Shown: positions 17,508-27,632, numbered from the stretch's first letter. The stretch is 64,000 nucleotides of DNA from Streptomyces sp. MBT53 (GCF_016654115.1 NZ_JAEQAZ010000017.1:17323-81322), one strand, 5' to 3'. Numbers and translations are program-made. Notes: generated by a model from the letters alone, not told the origin.

Positions 17508-19367
17508 TCAGCCGATGATGCGGTGTGTCGTCCAGAACGAGGTCAGGTCCGTGGTCGTCGCGGCCTGGGCCGCCGCCTTGAACTCGGCCGTGGTCGAGAC
17601 GCCGTACCAGTGCGAAGTGGCGTAGTCCTTCAGGAGTTTGGCCATCACCGTGTCACCGAGGGTGCGGCGCAGGTCGTGCAGGGCGCACTTGCCGTAGCCG
17701 TAGACGACGGTGGAGTAGCGGGACGAGTGGGCGTCCCAGTACGCCATCGAGTTGGTGATGTTCTCCGCCGAGGACGCCCAGGAGACGCTGTTCCAGCAGT
17801 TGGTGCCGGTCAGGCCCTGGGCCAGGTCGGTGGCGTAGTCGGTGAACGCCTCGTCCAGCCAGGGGCTGTTGTACTCGTCGTCGCCGACGATGCCGTAGAA
17901 CCACTGGTGGCCGATCTCATGGGTGAGGGCCGTGGTGCTGACCAGGTCGAGGACGAAGCCGGGGTACTCCATGCCGCCGAACCAGAAGTTGTTGTCGATG
18001 ACGGCGTCCAACTCGCCGTACGGGTAGGCCCCGAAGCGGCCCGCGTGGGCGTCGACTGCTGATTTGGCCGTGGTCAGCATCGACTGGGCGTTGGCCGAAC
18101 TGATGCCCGTCACCGAGTAGATGTTGATCGGGGTGCCCGCCGTCGACGTACCCGAGATCTTGGTGAACGGGCCCGCCGCCCACGCGAAGTCGCGGACCTT
18201 GGAGGCGGTGGCCGTGGTGATCGTGCGGCCGCTGGAGCCGGCGGTGTCGACCGACGCGCCGGTGGCCGGGACCAGCAGGGTGGTCGGGTGGTCCAGGGTC
18301 ACCTTGAAGTCGGCGGCCAGGGAGTAGAAGGACTCGCCGTTGTTCGTGTACGGGTCCAGGTGCCAGCCCGAGCCGTCCTTGATCGCGAGGACCGGCAGCG
18401 CGTTGCCGATCATGCTGAACGCGCCGTCGTAGCCGAACCGGTCGGCGCCGCTGGGGACAGTGATCCCCAAGTCGAAGCCGATCGTGGTGGATTGGCCCTG
18501 CGCGAGCGGGGTCGGCAGCGCGATCTGGAGGGCCGTGCAGGCGACCGAGAGGGCGCCCGCGGTGCCGCCGGTGACATTGGTGACCGTGATCGGCGGGGCG
18601 GTGCAGGTGCCGTGGTAGTTGTCCCACAGCCGCAGGTACACCTCGGTCAGCGGAGTGGCCGAGGCGTTGGTGAAGGTCGTGCTCTCGTGGCCGGTCCAGA
18701 CCGTGCCGGCGGTGTTGCTGCTCAGGCTCACGGTGTACGCCGGGGCGGCCGGTGTACGCGTCGAGTCGGCCGGCGGGGCGGTGTCGCCCGAGGTGTTGAG
18801 GGCGATGTCGTCCACGACGAAGCTCGTCTGGAGGCTGGAGTCCTCGACACCGGAGAAGGCGAGGCTCACGGTCTGGCCCGCGAACGACGACACGTCGAAC
18901 GACTTCTGAACGTATCCGGTGGCCTTGTTCAGGTTCGAGTAGGTCGCCAGCGTCGTGCTGCCGATCTTCGCCGTGAGCTTGTCGTACGCGGTGGACGAGG
19001 TCGTCTCGGCGGTGTCGATGTGCAGCCAGAAGGTCAGCGTGGCGCTGGCGCAGCCGGACGGGATCGTCACGCTCTGGGAGAGCGTGTCGGTGTGCGTGCC
19101 GCCGGTGCCGTCCAGCCAGGCGAAGCTGGTGCCGCCGTGGGCGCTCTGCCCGGTGCGGCTGGTGATGACGGTCGTCGAGGACTGGGTCCAGGACGTGGTG
19201 CCGCTCTCGAAGCCGCCGTTGGCGACCACCTGCGCCGGGGCACAGGCGGCGGCCACGGGAGCCGCGTCCGGTGCCGCGGCGGCCGGGGTGACGGGGAGCG
19301 AGAGGGCGGCCACCGCGGCGACGGCGAAGACGCCGGCTGCGAGAGCCTTGTGGGGGGTCGGTCTCAC
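17508..19367 (-). CDS. Secreted M1 family zinc metallopeptidase
   Basis: This is a 619-residue secreted aminopeptidase-like protein. The signal peptide ends around TPAAAA (residue 31). A carbohydrate-binding-like beta-sandwich follows (about 40-185, [14 protein letters not shown]). The M1 part begins near residue 200 with an N-terminal beta-domain; FGGMEYPG is the substrate-exopeptidase motif and HEIGH (His483-His487) plus Glu506 in LDEAF give the zinc ligands with the standard 18-residue spacing. The open frame extends far upstream, but the GTG at 19367 has AAGGAG eight bases ahead and starts the signal peptide. M1 peptidases normally cut N-terminal residues; the extra N-terminal module may bind a cell-wall or polymer surface. 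No neighbours suggest a specific pathway. Confidence 0.92.
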   Translation of the reverse strand: MRPTPHKALAAGVFAVAAVAALSLPVTPAAAAPDAAPVAAACAPAQVVANGGFESGTTSWTQSSTTVITSRTGQSAHGGTSFAWLDGTGGTHTDTLSQSVTIPSGCASATLTFWLHIDTAETTSSTAYDKLTAKIGSTTLATYSNLNKATGYVQKSFDVSSFAGQTVSLAFSGVEDSSLQTSFVVDDIALNTSGDTAPPADSTRTPAAPAYTVSLSSNTAGTVWTGHESTTFTNASATPLTEVYLRLWDNYHGTCTAPPITVTNVTGGTAGALSVACTALQIALPTPLAQGQSTTIGFDLGITVPSGADRFGYDGAFSMIGNALPVLAIKDGSGWHLDPYTNNGESFYSLAADFKVTLDHPTTLLVPATGASVDTAGSSGRTITTATASKVRDFAWAAGPFTKISGTSTAGTPINIYSVTGISSANAQSMLTTAKSAVDAHAGRFGAYPYGELDAVIDNNFWFGGMEYPGFVLDLVSTTALTHEIGHQWFYGIVGDDEYNSPWLDEAFTDYATDLAQGLTGTNCWNSVSWASSAENITNSMAYWDAHSSRYSTVVYGYGKCALHDLRRTLGDTVMAKLLKDYATSHWYGVSTTAEFKAAAQAATTTDLTSFWTTHRIIG

Positions 19368-19496
19368 ACGGAACTCCTTATACGGCGGCCGGGATTCCGG
19401 CCTGCTCGGTGGCCGCCCGGCCGGACTGGGTGTGCCGGCGGGTGGCCTCGGGAACGCGCGTAGCTGGTGCGTGATCGCGGGGGAAGCTTCGCAGAT

Positions 19497-19605
19497 TTGA
19501 CCGGGCCATGCCATAAAAAGAAGGAAGTGTGCGCATGGAGTGGAGGAAGGTGCGAACGAGGGCCGGAGTGTGCCGTACGTAGGCCTACGTTGACCGGGCC
19601 ATGCC
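19497..19605. repeat. Perfect 16-bp direct repeat pair in a divergent intergenic region
   Basis: TTGACCGGGCCATGCC occurs at 19497-19512 and again, base for base, at 19590-19605. The starts are 93 bases apart, in the 292-base region between the M1 peptidase and the phosphate transporter. A perfect 14-base palindrome, ACGTAGGCCTACGT (19577-19590), abuts the second copy. The second copy also opens a run of 11-base units reaching 19631. The region holds no gene. These look like binding sites for a regulator of one or both genes. Confidence 0.7.
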
Positions 19606-19659
19606 TGGATTTGGCCTCCGGTTGGCCGAATGTACGCCTTCGATTGCTTCCATCGAGCG

Positions 19660-20814
<1,155 letters not shown>

Positions 20815-20831
20815 GTCAAGGGAGTTGACTG

Positions 20832-21065
20832 ATGAGTGTGGACTGGAACGCCCTCGGCGAGGTCTTCGCGGTGAGTGTCGGAGTGACCGTCGGTGTGGTC
20901 GTCGTCTTCGCGCTGGGGGTGCTCGGCATCGCCCAGGTCGAGGCCGCCCGCGAACAGGACGGCGGCACCCACGCCCTCGGATTTGCCCAGGCGGGGTTGT
21001 GCTTTCTCGCCTGTGCGGCTGTCGTGGCATACGGCATATATCTCATCGTGCCGCAGTTCCACTGA
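20832..21065 (+). CDS. Small two-helix membrane protein of unknown function
   Basis: This is a 77-residue protein with two hydrophobic stretches, VSVGVTVGVVVVFALGVLGI and LCFLACAAVVAYGIYLIV, separated by a charged 20-residue loop (QVEAAREQDGGTHALG). It begins 17 bases after the PiT transporter with GGGAG ahead of the ATG, so it is almost certainly co-transcribed. I do not recognise a named family. Its position between a phosphate transporter and a polyphosphate kinase suggests an accessory role at the transporter, but nothing in the sequence proves it. Confidence 0.82.
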   Translation: MSVDWNALGEVFAVSVGVTVGVVVVFALGVLGIAQVEAAREQDGGTHALGFAQAGLCFLACAAVVAYGIYLIVPQFH

Positions 21066-21115
21066 ATACCGCTGATACCAGTGATCAACCGAACACCATC
21101 GAGAAGGAGGCCGGG

Positions 21116-22006
21116 ATGACTGAGCTGTTGTCGGGGCTGCGCGTCGACTACACGGACCAGGACGACCCGGTGCTGATCCGGCCCGACGGCAGCCCGGTGG
21201 ACACCTGGCGGGAGAACTACCCGTACGAAGAGCGCATGGAGCGCAAGGAGTACGACTGGCACAAGCGGCTCCAGCAGATCGAACTGCTGAAGCTCCAGCG
21301 CTGGGTCAAGGAGACCGGCCGTCGTCTCGTCATCGTGTGCGAGGGGCGCGACGCGGCCGGCAAGGGCGGCACGATCAAACGGTTCACCGAGCACCTGAAC
21401 CCGCGTGGTGCCCGTGTGGTGGCGCTCGAGAAGCCGAGCGAGCGCGAGAGCGGTCAGTGGTACTTCCAGCGCTACGTCCAGCATCTGCCGACCGCAGGCG
21501 AGATCGTGCTGTTCGACCGGTCCTGGTACAACCGGGCCGGCGTGGAGCGCGTGATGGGGTTCTGCTCGGACGACGAGTACCGCCGCTTCATGCGCCAGGC
21601 CCCGCTGTTCGAGCGGATGCTGGCGGACGACGGCATCGACCTGATCAAGTTCTGGTTCTCCGTCTCACAGGGTGAACAGCGCACCCGTTTCACGATCCGC
21701 CAGGTGGATCCTGTACGGCAGTGGAAGCTCAGTGCGATGGACCTGGAGTCCCTGGACCGCTGGGACGACTACACGGCCGCCAAGGTCGCCATGTTCCGGG
21801 AGACCGACACCGAGCAGGCGCCCTGGACCGTGGTGAAGAGCAACGACAAGAAGCGGGCCCGTGTCGAGGCCATGCGCAGCGTGCTCGCCCGCTTCGACTA
21901 CGCCGACAAGGACGAGGAGGTCGTCGGCAGCCCCGACCCACGCATCGTGGGCGCGGCGGCGACCTTGCTGGAGGCGGGGGAGGACGACACGGCGGCGGTG
22001 TTCTAG
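21116..22006 (+). CDS. ppk2: Polyphosphate kinase 2 family
   Basis: This is a 296-residue PPK2, a P-loop kinase that moves phosphate between polyphosphate and nucleotides. Walker A-like EGRDAAGKGGTIKR is at about residues 78-91, the lid is rich in Arg (ERESGQWYFQRY), and the Walker B-like segment is FDRSWYNRAGVE. The single domain and length fit class I PPK2. The ATG at 21116 has AAGGAGG at ideal spacing. It lies 50 bases after the small membrane gene in the PiT transcript. In this context, phosphate taken up by PiT could be stored as, or recovered from, polyphosphate. Direction of the reaction cannot be told from sequence. Confidence 0.94.
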   Translation: MTELLSGLRVDYTDQDDPVLIRPDGSPVDTWRENYPYEERMERKEYDWHKRLQQIELLKLQRWVKETGRRLVIVCEGRDAAGKGGTIKRFTEHLNPRGARVVALEKPSERESGQWYFQRYVQHLPTAGEIVLFDRSWYNRAGVERVMGFCSDDEYRRFMRQAPLFERMLADDGIDLIKFWFSVSQGEQRTRFTIRQVDPVRQWKLSAMDLESLDRWDDYTAAKVAMFRETDTEQAPWTVVKSNDKKRARVEAMRSVLARFDYADKDEEVVGSPDPRIVGAAATLLEAGEDDTAAVF

Positions 22007-22030
22007 GGGCGAGGTCCTTTTGGACCGGTC

Positions 22031-22417
22031 CTAGTCGCCGTCGCGCGGCACGAGTGTCACCCGGTGGAAGTTGCACCCGGTCATGGGCGGGTTCCCGGAA
22101 GGGGGCCCGCCCGCGTGTGCCTTGAGGGCGACGCTGACCAGGCTCAGCAGCAGGTCGACGTCCGTCTCGCAGTCCAGGTGGACGGTCACCCAGCGGGAGC
22201 CCGGGATGATCCGGATCGCCGTCGACTCACTGAGATCATGATGGAACCGCAGGATCGCCCCGACGGTGAGATGCAGATCCACATCGTGGTCGGAGTGGAA
22301 GTGCACGATCTCGCTGTGGACGGATCGCAGCGCCCGCCCCGTGCCACAGCTGGCCGGGCCCGGACTGAGGTCGGGCCAGCCTGTCAGTCGCTGCATGGCT
22401 CTCTCGGCCAGGGTCAT
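22031..22417 (-). CDS. Luciferase-domain (DUF5519-like) protein of unknown function
   Basis: This is a 128-residue soluble protein. The pattern PDLSPGPASCGTGRALRS, SEIVHFHSDHDVDLHLT and PGSRWVTVHLDCETDVDLLL resembles the small luciferase domain family often seen alone in actinobacteria. It has several conserved histidines but I cannot assign a reaction, and the family name should not be read as evidence of light emission. It converges on the PPK2 gene, with 24 bases between the stops. The ATG is preceded by a modest GGGGAC-type site. Recognition is from memory of the family pattern. Confidence 0.72.
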   Translation of the reverse strand: MTLAERAMQRLTGWPDLSPGPASCGTGRALRSVHSEIVHFHSDHDVDLHLTVGAILRFHHDLSESTAIRIIPGSRWVTVHLDCETDVDLLLSLVSVALKAHAGGPPSGNPPMTGCNFHRVTLVPRDGD

Positions 22418-22480
22418 GTCCCCATCGTGGACTGCTCACCGCTTCGCAACCAGAGGTTGAGCGATTTGTAACCGTGGCGT

Positions 22481-22522
22481 GAGGTACCGCACACCTCCGG
22501 GACGTCCGGTGTGCGGTGCCTC
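22481..22522 (-). terminator. Strong hairpin terminator after the aminotransferase gene
   Basis: GAGGTACCGCACACC (22481-22495) pairs with GGTGTGCGGTGCCTC (22508-22522) over 15 positions with one T-G wobble and a 12-base loop. It begins nine bases after the leftward aminotransferase stop and lies before the luciferase-domain gene start. No long T tract follows. Confidence 0.72.
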
Positions 22523-22530
22523 GCACCGGG

Positions 22531-23817
22531 TCAACTCGCGTCCGCCACCAGCTTTTCGTAGCCCACGAGCCGTACACACGTGGCCACCCCGTCGATGATC
22601 TCCTCGATCTCCGAGGCGTCCGGGAAGGAGGGGGCGATCCGGATCGTACGGTCCTGGGGGTCGTCGCCGTACGGGTGGGTGGCGCCCGCCGGCGTGAGCG
22701 CGAGACCGGCGTCCGCCGCGCGGCGCACCACCTCGCGGGCGCAGCCGTCGGGGACGTCGAGGGTGATGAAGTAACCGCCCCTGGGCGTCGACCAGGTGGC
22801 GAGACCGGTGTCTCCCAGCCGGTCGGCGAGGATGCGCAGCACGGTGTCGAACTTCGGCCGCAGCAGCTCACGGTGCTTGCGCATATGGGCACGCACCCCG
22901 TCGGGATCGCGCAGGAACATCGCGTGCCGCAGCTGGTTGACCTTGTCGGGGCCGATGGAACGCTTGGCGCTGTAGCCGCGCAGCCAGGCCACGTTGGCCG
23001 GGGACGAGCCGAAGAACGCCACGCCCGCACCGCCGAGCGTGATCTTCGAGGTGGACCCGAAGACGAAGACCCGGTCGGGGCTGCCGTGTTCGGCGCAGGC
23101 CGCCAACAGGTCGGCGATCTCCACCTCTTCCTCGGTGAGGTGGTGCACGGCGTAGGCGTTGTCCCAGAAGATCCGGAAGTCGGGCGCCGCCGTCGGCATC
23201 GCGGCGAGCCGTCGTACGGTCTCGTCGCTGTAGCAAGTCCCGTCCGGGTTGCTGTACTTGGGCACGCACCAGATGCCCTTGACCGCCGGGTCCTCGGCGA
23301 CCAGGCGCTCCACCACGTCCATGTCGGGACCCTCGGCGGTCATCGGCACCGGGATCATCTCGATGCTGAACCGCTCGCACAGCGCGAAGTGCCGGTCGTA
23401 GCCGGGGACCGGGCACAGGAACGCGACCCGCTCCTCGTCCGCCCAGCGGCGCGCCGCTCCGGGAAGCGTGCCGAGCAGTGCGTGCACCAGGCAGTCGTGC
23501 ATCAGCTCCAGGCTGGAGTTGCCCACGGCGAGCAGTTGCGCTGCCGGTACCTGGAGGAACCCGGAGAAGATCTCCCGGAGCTCCGACAGCCCTTCCGCGC
23601 CACCGTAGTTGCGGCAGTCCGTGCCGTCGGCGGCGGTGTACCGGTCGCCGGGCAGCGAGAGGAGTTCGGCGGAGAGGTCGAGCTGCCGCGCGGAGGGCTT
23701 GCCGCGGGTCAGGTCGAGCGACAGTTTCTTCGCGAGGAGGGCTTCGTAGTCGCTCCGGGCCGCGTCGAGGCGGGCCGGGAGGGAATCGGCGCTGTGCGAG
23801 GGTGAGGGAGGGGTCAC
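22531..23817 (-). CDS. PLP-dependent aminotransferase, aspartate aminotransferase Ic/MocR-like
   Basis: This is a 428-residue fold-type I aminotransferase. The pyridoxal-phosphate lysine lies in FGSTSKITLGG, with DNAYAVHHL and the N-terminal LTRGKPSARQLDLS segment typical of the subgroup that includes actinobacterial aspartate aminotransferase type Ic. It interconverts an amino acid and its keto acid, probably aspartate or glutamate with oxaloacetate or 2-oxoglutarate. I use the GTG at 23817 because the domain begins there. No Shine-Dalgarno is present, but a clean promoter puts the first transcribed base on or next to the GTG, so the mRNA is probably leaderless. It is followed by a strong hairpin, so it is monocistronic. 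Confidence 0.9.
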   Translation of the reverse strand: MTPPSPSHSADSLPARLDAARSDYEALLAKKLSLDLTRGKPSARQLDLSAELLSLPGDRYTAADGTDCRNYGGAEGLSELREIFSGFLQVPAAQLLAVGNSSLELMHDCLVHALLGTLPGAARRWADEERVAFLCPVPGYDRHFALCERFSIEMIPVPMTAEGPDMDVVERLVAEDPAVKGIWCVPKYSNPDGTCYSDETVRRLAAMPTAAPDFRIFWDNAYAVHHLTEEEVEIADLLAACAEHGSPDRVFVFGSTSKITLGGAGVAFFGSSPANVAWLRGYSAKRSIGPDKVNQLRHAMFLRDPDGVRAHMRKHRELLRPKFDTVLRILADRLGDTGLATWSTPRGGYFITLDVPDGCAREVVRRAADAGLALTPAGATHPYGDDPQDRTIRIAPSFPDASEIEEIIDGVATCVRLVGYEKLVADAS

Positions 23818-23825
23818 GGAGGTCG

Positions 23826-23854
23826 ACGCTACAAAGCCGCGTCTCACACCACAA
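23826..23854 (-). promoter_or_regulatory. Housekeeping-type promoter for a probable leaderless mRNA
   Basis: Read leftward, TTGTGG (23854-23849) and TAGCGT (23831-23826) are exactly 17 bases apart. Eight bases separate the -10 element from the GTG start, so the transcript should begin at or beside the initiation codon. There is no Shine-Dalgarno, which fits. Confidence 0.72.
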
Positions 23855-23964
23855 ACCGATAAGCCCGGCCTCCACCGGCACCGACCGGGGCGAGGACCAG
23901 GCCACGCGACGTCGATGTCGGATTCCCGCCAGCCCGAGCCCGGCCCGTATCGGATGCTGGACAT

Positions 23965-25443
23965 ATGCAGAACGGGATGCACACCGATACGGAGCGCTGT
24001 GTACGCGCGGTCCAGTCCAAGGACGCGCGCTTCGACGGCTGGTTCTTCACGGCCGTCCTGACCACCCGCATCTACTGCCGGCCCAGCTGCCCGGTCGTAC
24101 CGCCCAAGCCCGAGAACATGACGTTCTACCCGAGCGCGGCGGCCTGCCAGCAGGCGGGCTTCCGGGCCTGCAAGCGCTGCCGCCCCGACACCAGCCCCGG
24201 GTCCCCGGAGTGGAACCAGCGGGCCGACCTGGTCGCCCGCGCGATGCGCCTGATCGCCGACGGAACGGTGGACCGCGAGGGCGTCCCCGGCCTCGCCGCC
24301 CGCCTCGGCTACAGCACCCGGCAGATCGAACGCCAGCTCCTCGCCGAACTCGGCGCCGGCCCCCTCGCCCTGGCCCGCGCCCAACGCGCCCAGACGGCAA
24401 GGCTGTTGATCGAGACGACCGCGCTCCCGATGGCGGAGATCGCCTTCGCCGCCGGCTTCTCCTCGATCCGCACCTTCAACGACACCGTGCGCGAGGTCTT
24501 CGCCCTCTCCCCGAGCGAGCTGCGCAACAGGCGCCCGAGGACGACCGTCCTCACCCCCGGCACGCTCACCCTCCGCCTGCCGTTCCGCGCCCCCCTCAAC
24601 CCCGACAACCTCTTCGGCCACCTGGCGGCGACCGCCGTACCGGGCGTCGAGGAGTGGCGGGCCGGCGCGTACCGCCGCACCCTCCGCCTCCCCTACGGCC
24701 ACGGCATCGCGTCGCTCACCCCCCAGCCCGACCACATCGCCTGCCGCCTCACGCTCAGCGACCTGCGCGACCTGCCCGTGGCCATCAGCCGCTGCCGCCG
24801 CATGCTCGACCTGGACGCCGACCCGGTCGCGGTGGACGACCAGCTCCGTACGGACCCCGTCCTGGCCCCGCTGGTGGACAAGGCACCGGGCCGCCGCGTC
24901 CCGCGCACGGTCGACGAGGCCGAGTTCGCCGTACGGGCCGTACTCGGCCAGCAGGTCTCCACGGCGGCGGCCCGCACCCACGCGGCCCGCCTGGTCACCG
25001 CCCACGGCGAACCGGTCGACGACCCCGAGGGCGGCCTGACCCACCTGTTCCCGTCCCCGCAGGCACTGGCGGCCGTGAACCCGGAGTCGCTCGCCATGCC
25101 GAACACCCGCCGCACCACGTTCACCACGCTCGTCGCCCAACTGGCCGACGGGACGCTCCACTTGGGAGTGGAGAGCGACTGGGCGGAGGCGCGAGCCCAA
25201 CTGCTGAACCTTCCCGGCTTCGGCCCCTGGACGGTCGACGTCATCGCCATGCGTGCCCTCGGCGACCCCGACGCCTTCCTCCCCACCGACCTCGGAATCC
25301 GGCGCGCCGCACAGGAGTTGGGCCTCCCGTCGACCCCGGCCGCCCTCACCGCCCGCGCGGCGGCCTGGCGGCCGTGGCGGGCGTACGCGGTCCAGTACCT
25401 GTGGGCGACCGACACCCACCCGATCAACTTCCTCCCCGTATAA
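23965..25443 (+). CDS. Ada-AlkA fusion: methyl-phosphotriester sensor with 3-methyladenine DNA glycosylase
   Basis: This is a 492-residue DNA-repair protein with three parts. Residues 10-75 are the Ada zinc domain with C38, C42, C69 and C72; Cys38 in IYCRPSC is the methyl-phosphotriester acceptor that switches on DNA binding. Residues 85-190 are an AraC-type helix-turn-helix pair (IAFAAGFSSIRTFNDTVRE). The rest is AlkA: an N-terminal beta domain, then the HhH-GPD glycosylase with LLNLPGFGPWTVDV and catalytic Asp442 in LPTDLGIRRA. It should sense alkylation damage and excise 3-methyladenine. The methyltransferase gene follows after 30 bases. The start could be ATG 23965 or ATG 23977; neither has a strong ribosome site. 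Confidence 0.94.
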   Translation: MQNGMHTDTERCVRAVQSKDARFDGWFFTAVLTTRIYCRPSCPVVPPKPENMTFYPSAAACQQAGFRACKRCRPDTSPGSPEWNQRADLVARAMRLIADGTVDREGVPGLAARLGYSTRQIERQLLAELGAGPLALARAQRAQTARLLIETTALPMAEIAFAAGFSSIRTFNDTVREVFALSPSELRNRRPRTTVLTPGTLTLRLPFRAPLNPDNLFGHLAATAVPGVEEWRAGAYRRTLRLPYGHGIASLTPQPDHIACRLTLSDLRDLPVAISRCRRMLDLDADPVAVDDQLRTDPVLAPLVDKAPGRRVPRTVDEAEFAVRAVLGQQVSTAAARTHAARLVTAHGEPVDDPEGGLTHLFPSPQALAAVNPESLAMPNTRRTTFTTLVAQLADGTLHLGVESDWAEARAQLLNLPGFGPWTVDVIAMRALGDPDAFLPTDLGIRRAAQELGLPSTPAALTARAAAWRPWRAYAVQYLWATDTHPINFLPV

Positions 25444-25473
25444 GGGAATCGCAGACAGCGGAGTACGGACGAC

Positions 25474-25959
25474 ATGAAGCACCACACCGTGATCGACAGC
25501 CCCTACGGCCCGTTGACCCTCGTCGCGGACGAGGACGGCGCCCTGTGCGGCCTCTACATGGTCGACCAGCGCCACCGCCCCCCGGAGGAGTCCTTCGGCA
25601 CTCCCGACGACACCCCCTTCGCCGAGACGACCGCCCAACTACAGGCGTACTTCGCGGGCGAGTTGAAGGAGTTCACCCTCGAACTGCGCCTGCACGGAAC
25701 CCCGTTCCAACGCACCGTCTGGGACCAGCTCCGCCGCATCCCCTACGGCGAGACCCGCTCCTACGGCGACCTCGCCGACGCCCTCGGCAACCCGGGCGCC
25801 TCCCGCGCGGTCGGCCTCGCCAACGGCAAGAACCCCATCGGGATCATCGTCCCCTGCCACCGGGTCGTCGGCGCGAACGGCAGCCTCACGGGCTACGGCG
25901 GCGGCCTGGACCGCAAGCAGCGCCTGCTGGACTTCGAGAGCGGGGCGGCGCTTTTCTGA
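25474..25959 (+). CDS. ogt: Methylated-DNA-protein-cysteine S-methyltransferase
   Basis: This is a 161-residue suicide DNA-repair enzyme that moves a methyl group from O6-methylguanine to its own cysteine. The acceptor is Cys128 in IVPCHRVVG, with the arginine-finger helix GNPGASRAVGLANGKNP and FQRTVWDQLRRIPYGET upstream. Length matches the single-domain Ogt/MGMT type. It is 30 bases after the Ada-AlkA gene in the same direction, so base excision and direct reversal of alkylation are co-expressed. The pair lacks a separate Ada methyltransferase domain, and this protein supplies it in trans. Confidence 0.95.
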   Translation: MKHHTVIDSPYGPLTLVADEDGALCGLYMVDQRHRPPEESFGTPDDTPFAETTAQLQAYFAGELKEFTLELRLHGTPFQRTVWDQLRRIPYGETRSYGDLADALGNPGASRAVGLANGKNPIGIIVPCHRVVGANGSLTGYGGGLDRKQRLLDFESGAALF

Positions 25960-26054
25960 GCGCTCGCCCGACGGGCGCCGGATCCCGCCAAAGTGCTTTG
26001 CGGGCACGGGAGTTGAAAGGAGTCGTTCGGCAGGTCCGTGTAGTGTCCTGTCGC

Positions 26055-26855
26055 GTGCTGGCCGAACAACGACACCAACTCATCCTGCGGGCCCTGCGAT
26101 CCGGCGGCACTGTCACCGTGACGGATCTCGCCGGCCGCTTGGACGCCAGTGCCGCGACGATCCGTCGTGACCTCCTCAAGCTGGAAGCGGACGGGCTGCT
26201 CACGCGGGTTCATGGCGGAGCGGTCGTGGAGGAGGCTCCCGCACCGTTCACCGAGGCTGCCGAGGCCCAGGTGGACGTGAAGGACGCCATAGCCGCCGAG
26301 GCGGTCAGGATGATCGAGGACGGTCAGTCGATCATCCTGGACTCCGGCTCGACGGTTCACCGGCTCGCCCGGCGGTTGCACGGGCGCCGGATCACCGTGA
26401 TCACCAACAACCTGGCGGTGTACGAGGAACTCGTCCAGGACGAGCACGTCCAGCTCATGCTGCTCGGCGGCATGGTCGTACGGGAGTCGCGCATGCTGGA
26501 CGGCTTCATGGCGGAGGACAACCTTCGCCAGGTGCACGCCGACTGGCTCTTCATGGGAGCCTGCGGGGTCCGCGCGGGTGCTCAGGTCATGGACACCACG
26601 GTCGCCGAAGTGCCCGCGAGACGGGCCATGATCGCGGCCAGTGACAAGGTGGCGCTGCTCGTCGACGACACCAAGTTCCCCGGAACCGGCATGGTGAAGA
26701 TCTGCGGTCCGGAGGACCTGGATGTCGTCGTGACCGACGCGGTGCCCGGCGCCGCGGCCTGGACGGCTTTCGAGGAAGCGGGCGTGGACGTGATCCGGGC
26801 GAAACCCGTTGGAGCGGTCCAAACCGCTGCTGTCGTCGATGCCGTCGGCGCCTAG
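26055..26855 (+). CDS. DeoR family transcriptional regulator
   Basis: This is a 266-residue regulator. The N-terminal helix-turn-helix is TVTDLAGRLDASAATIRRDLLKLEADG, followed by the RVHGGA hinge. The DeoR sensor domain (about residues 75-240) binds phosphorylated sugars in this family; DSGSTVHRLARRL and TNNLAVYEEL are typical. The start is GTG at 26055 (VLAEQRHQLIL), the usual first residues of the family. No Shine-Dalgarno is seen; a TAGTGT eight bases before the GTG could be a -10 for a leaderless transcript, but no good -35 is present. Its target is not evident, since no sugar-phosphate genes adjoin. The stop shares CTAG with the convergent Sir2 stop. Confidence 0.92.
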   Translation: MLAEQRHQLILRALRSGGTVTVTDLAGRLDASAATIRRDLLKLEADGLLTRVHGGAVVEEAPAPFTEAAEAQVDVKDAIAAEAVRMIEDGQSIILDSGSTVHRLARRLHGRRITVITNNLAVYEELVQDEHVQLMLLGGMVVRESRMLDGFMAEDNLRQVHADWLFMGACGVRAGAQVMDTTVAEVPARRAMIAASDKVALLVDDTKFPGTGMVKICGPEDLDVVVTDAVPGAAAWTAFEEAGVDVIRAKPVGAVQTAAVVDAVGA

Positions 26856-27589
26856 GAGTCCCGCTCCTGGCTCAGCCGGTGCAGCAGCTCGGGCAGAGCC
26901 GTCCCGATCGGCTCTCGTACGACCTCGTCGGCGAGTTCGTCGTACGGCGTCGGCTCGGCGTTGACGATGATCAGGCGGGCGCCGTGGTCGGCGGCGACGC
27001 CGGCGAGGCCCGCGGCGGGCTGGACCTGGAGGCTGGTACCGACGGCGATGAAGACCTGGCAGGCCTTGGTGATGGCGACGGCCTCGCCGAGGACCGCCGG
27101 GTCGAGGCGTTCGCCGAACATCACGGTCGCCGACTTCAGGATTCCGCCGCACTCCAGACACGGCGGGTCCGCCTCGCCGGCCGCGACGCGGGCCAGGGCG
27201 TCCTGCATCGGGCCCCGCACATGACACTTCGTGCACACGAAACTCCGTGCGCTGCCATGGAGTTCGAGCACTTTGCGGGCGGGCACACCGCCGAGCTGGT
27301 GGAGTCCGTCGACGTTCTGTGTGATGACCCTGACCGGTACCCCGGACCGTTCCAACTCGGCCACCGCCCGGTGCGCGGCGTTCGGCTCGGCCCGGAGCGC
27401 GCGGTTGTCGCGGCGCATCTGCCACGACCGGCGGCGGATCTCGGGGTCGCCCATGTAGTACTCGTACGTCACGAGTTTCTCGGCCTCGGGGTCGCGCCGC
27501 CACAGCCCGTTGGGGCCGCGATAGTCGGGGATGCCGGAGTCGGTGGAGATGCCCGCGCCACTCAGGAGGGCGACGAGAGGCTTGTTCAT
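26852..27589 (-). CDS. Sir2 family NAD-dependent protein deacylase
   Basis: This is a 245-residue sirtuin that removes acetyl or related acyl groups from lysines using NAD+, releasing nicotinamide and O-acyl-ADP-ribose. GAGISTDSGIPDYRG (NAD site), TQNVDGLH, the catalytic histidine in LELHGSA, the zinc cysteines CTKC and CLEC, and VGTSLQVQPAAGL are all present. It is close to the minimum size of the family and lacks the extra tyrosine and arginine pattern of CobB-type desuccinylases as far as I can see. Its stop TAG overlaps that of the DeoR gene in a shared CTAG. It is read in the opposite direction to DeoR. Confidence 0.95.
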   Translation of the reverse strand: MNKPLVALLSGAGISTDSGIPDYRGPNGLWRRDPEAEKLVTYEYYMGDPEIRRRSWQMRRDNRALRAEPNAAHRAVAELERSGVPVRVITQNVDGLHQLGGVPARKVLELHGSARSFVCTKCHVRGPMQDALARVAAGEADPPCLECGGILKSATVMFGERLDPAVLGEAVAITKACQVFIAVGTSLQVQPAAGLAGVAADHGARLIIVNAEPTPYDELADEVVREPIGTALPELLHRLSQERDS

Positions 27590-27632
27590 GGGCCGAGGGT
27601 AGGTCGCCCGGGCGCCGGGAGGCGAACGGATA

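Noticed and set aside
22531..25638. A 1035-residue frame joining the aminotransferase to upstream sequence
   Set aside because: The N-terminal 600 residues are antisense to Ada-AlkA and Ogt, and look like GC-rich shadow translation.
26013..26046. TTGAAA with TAGTGT as a promoter for the DeoR gene
   Set aside because: The spacing is 22 bases, too long for a standard promoter; only the -10-like element close to the GTG is suggestive.
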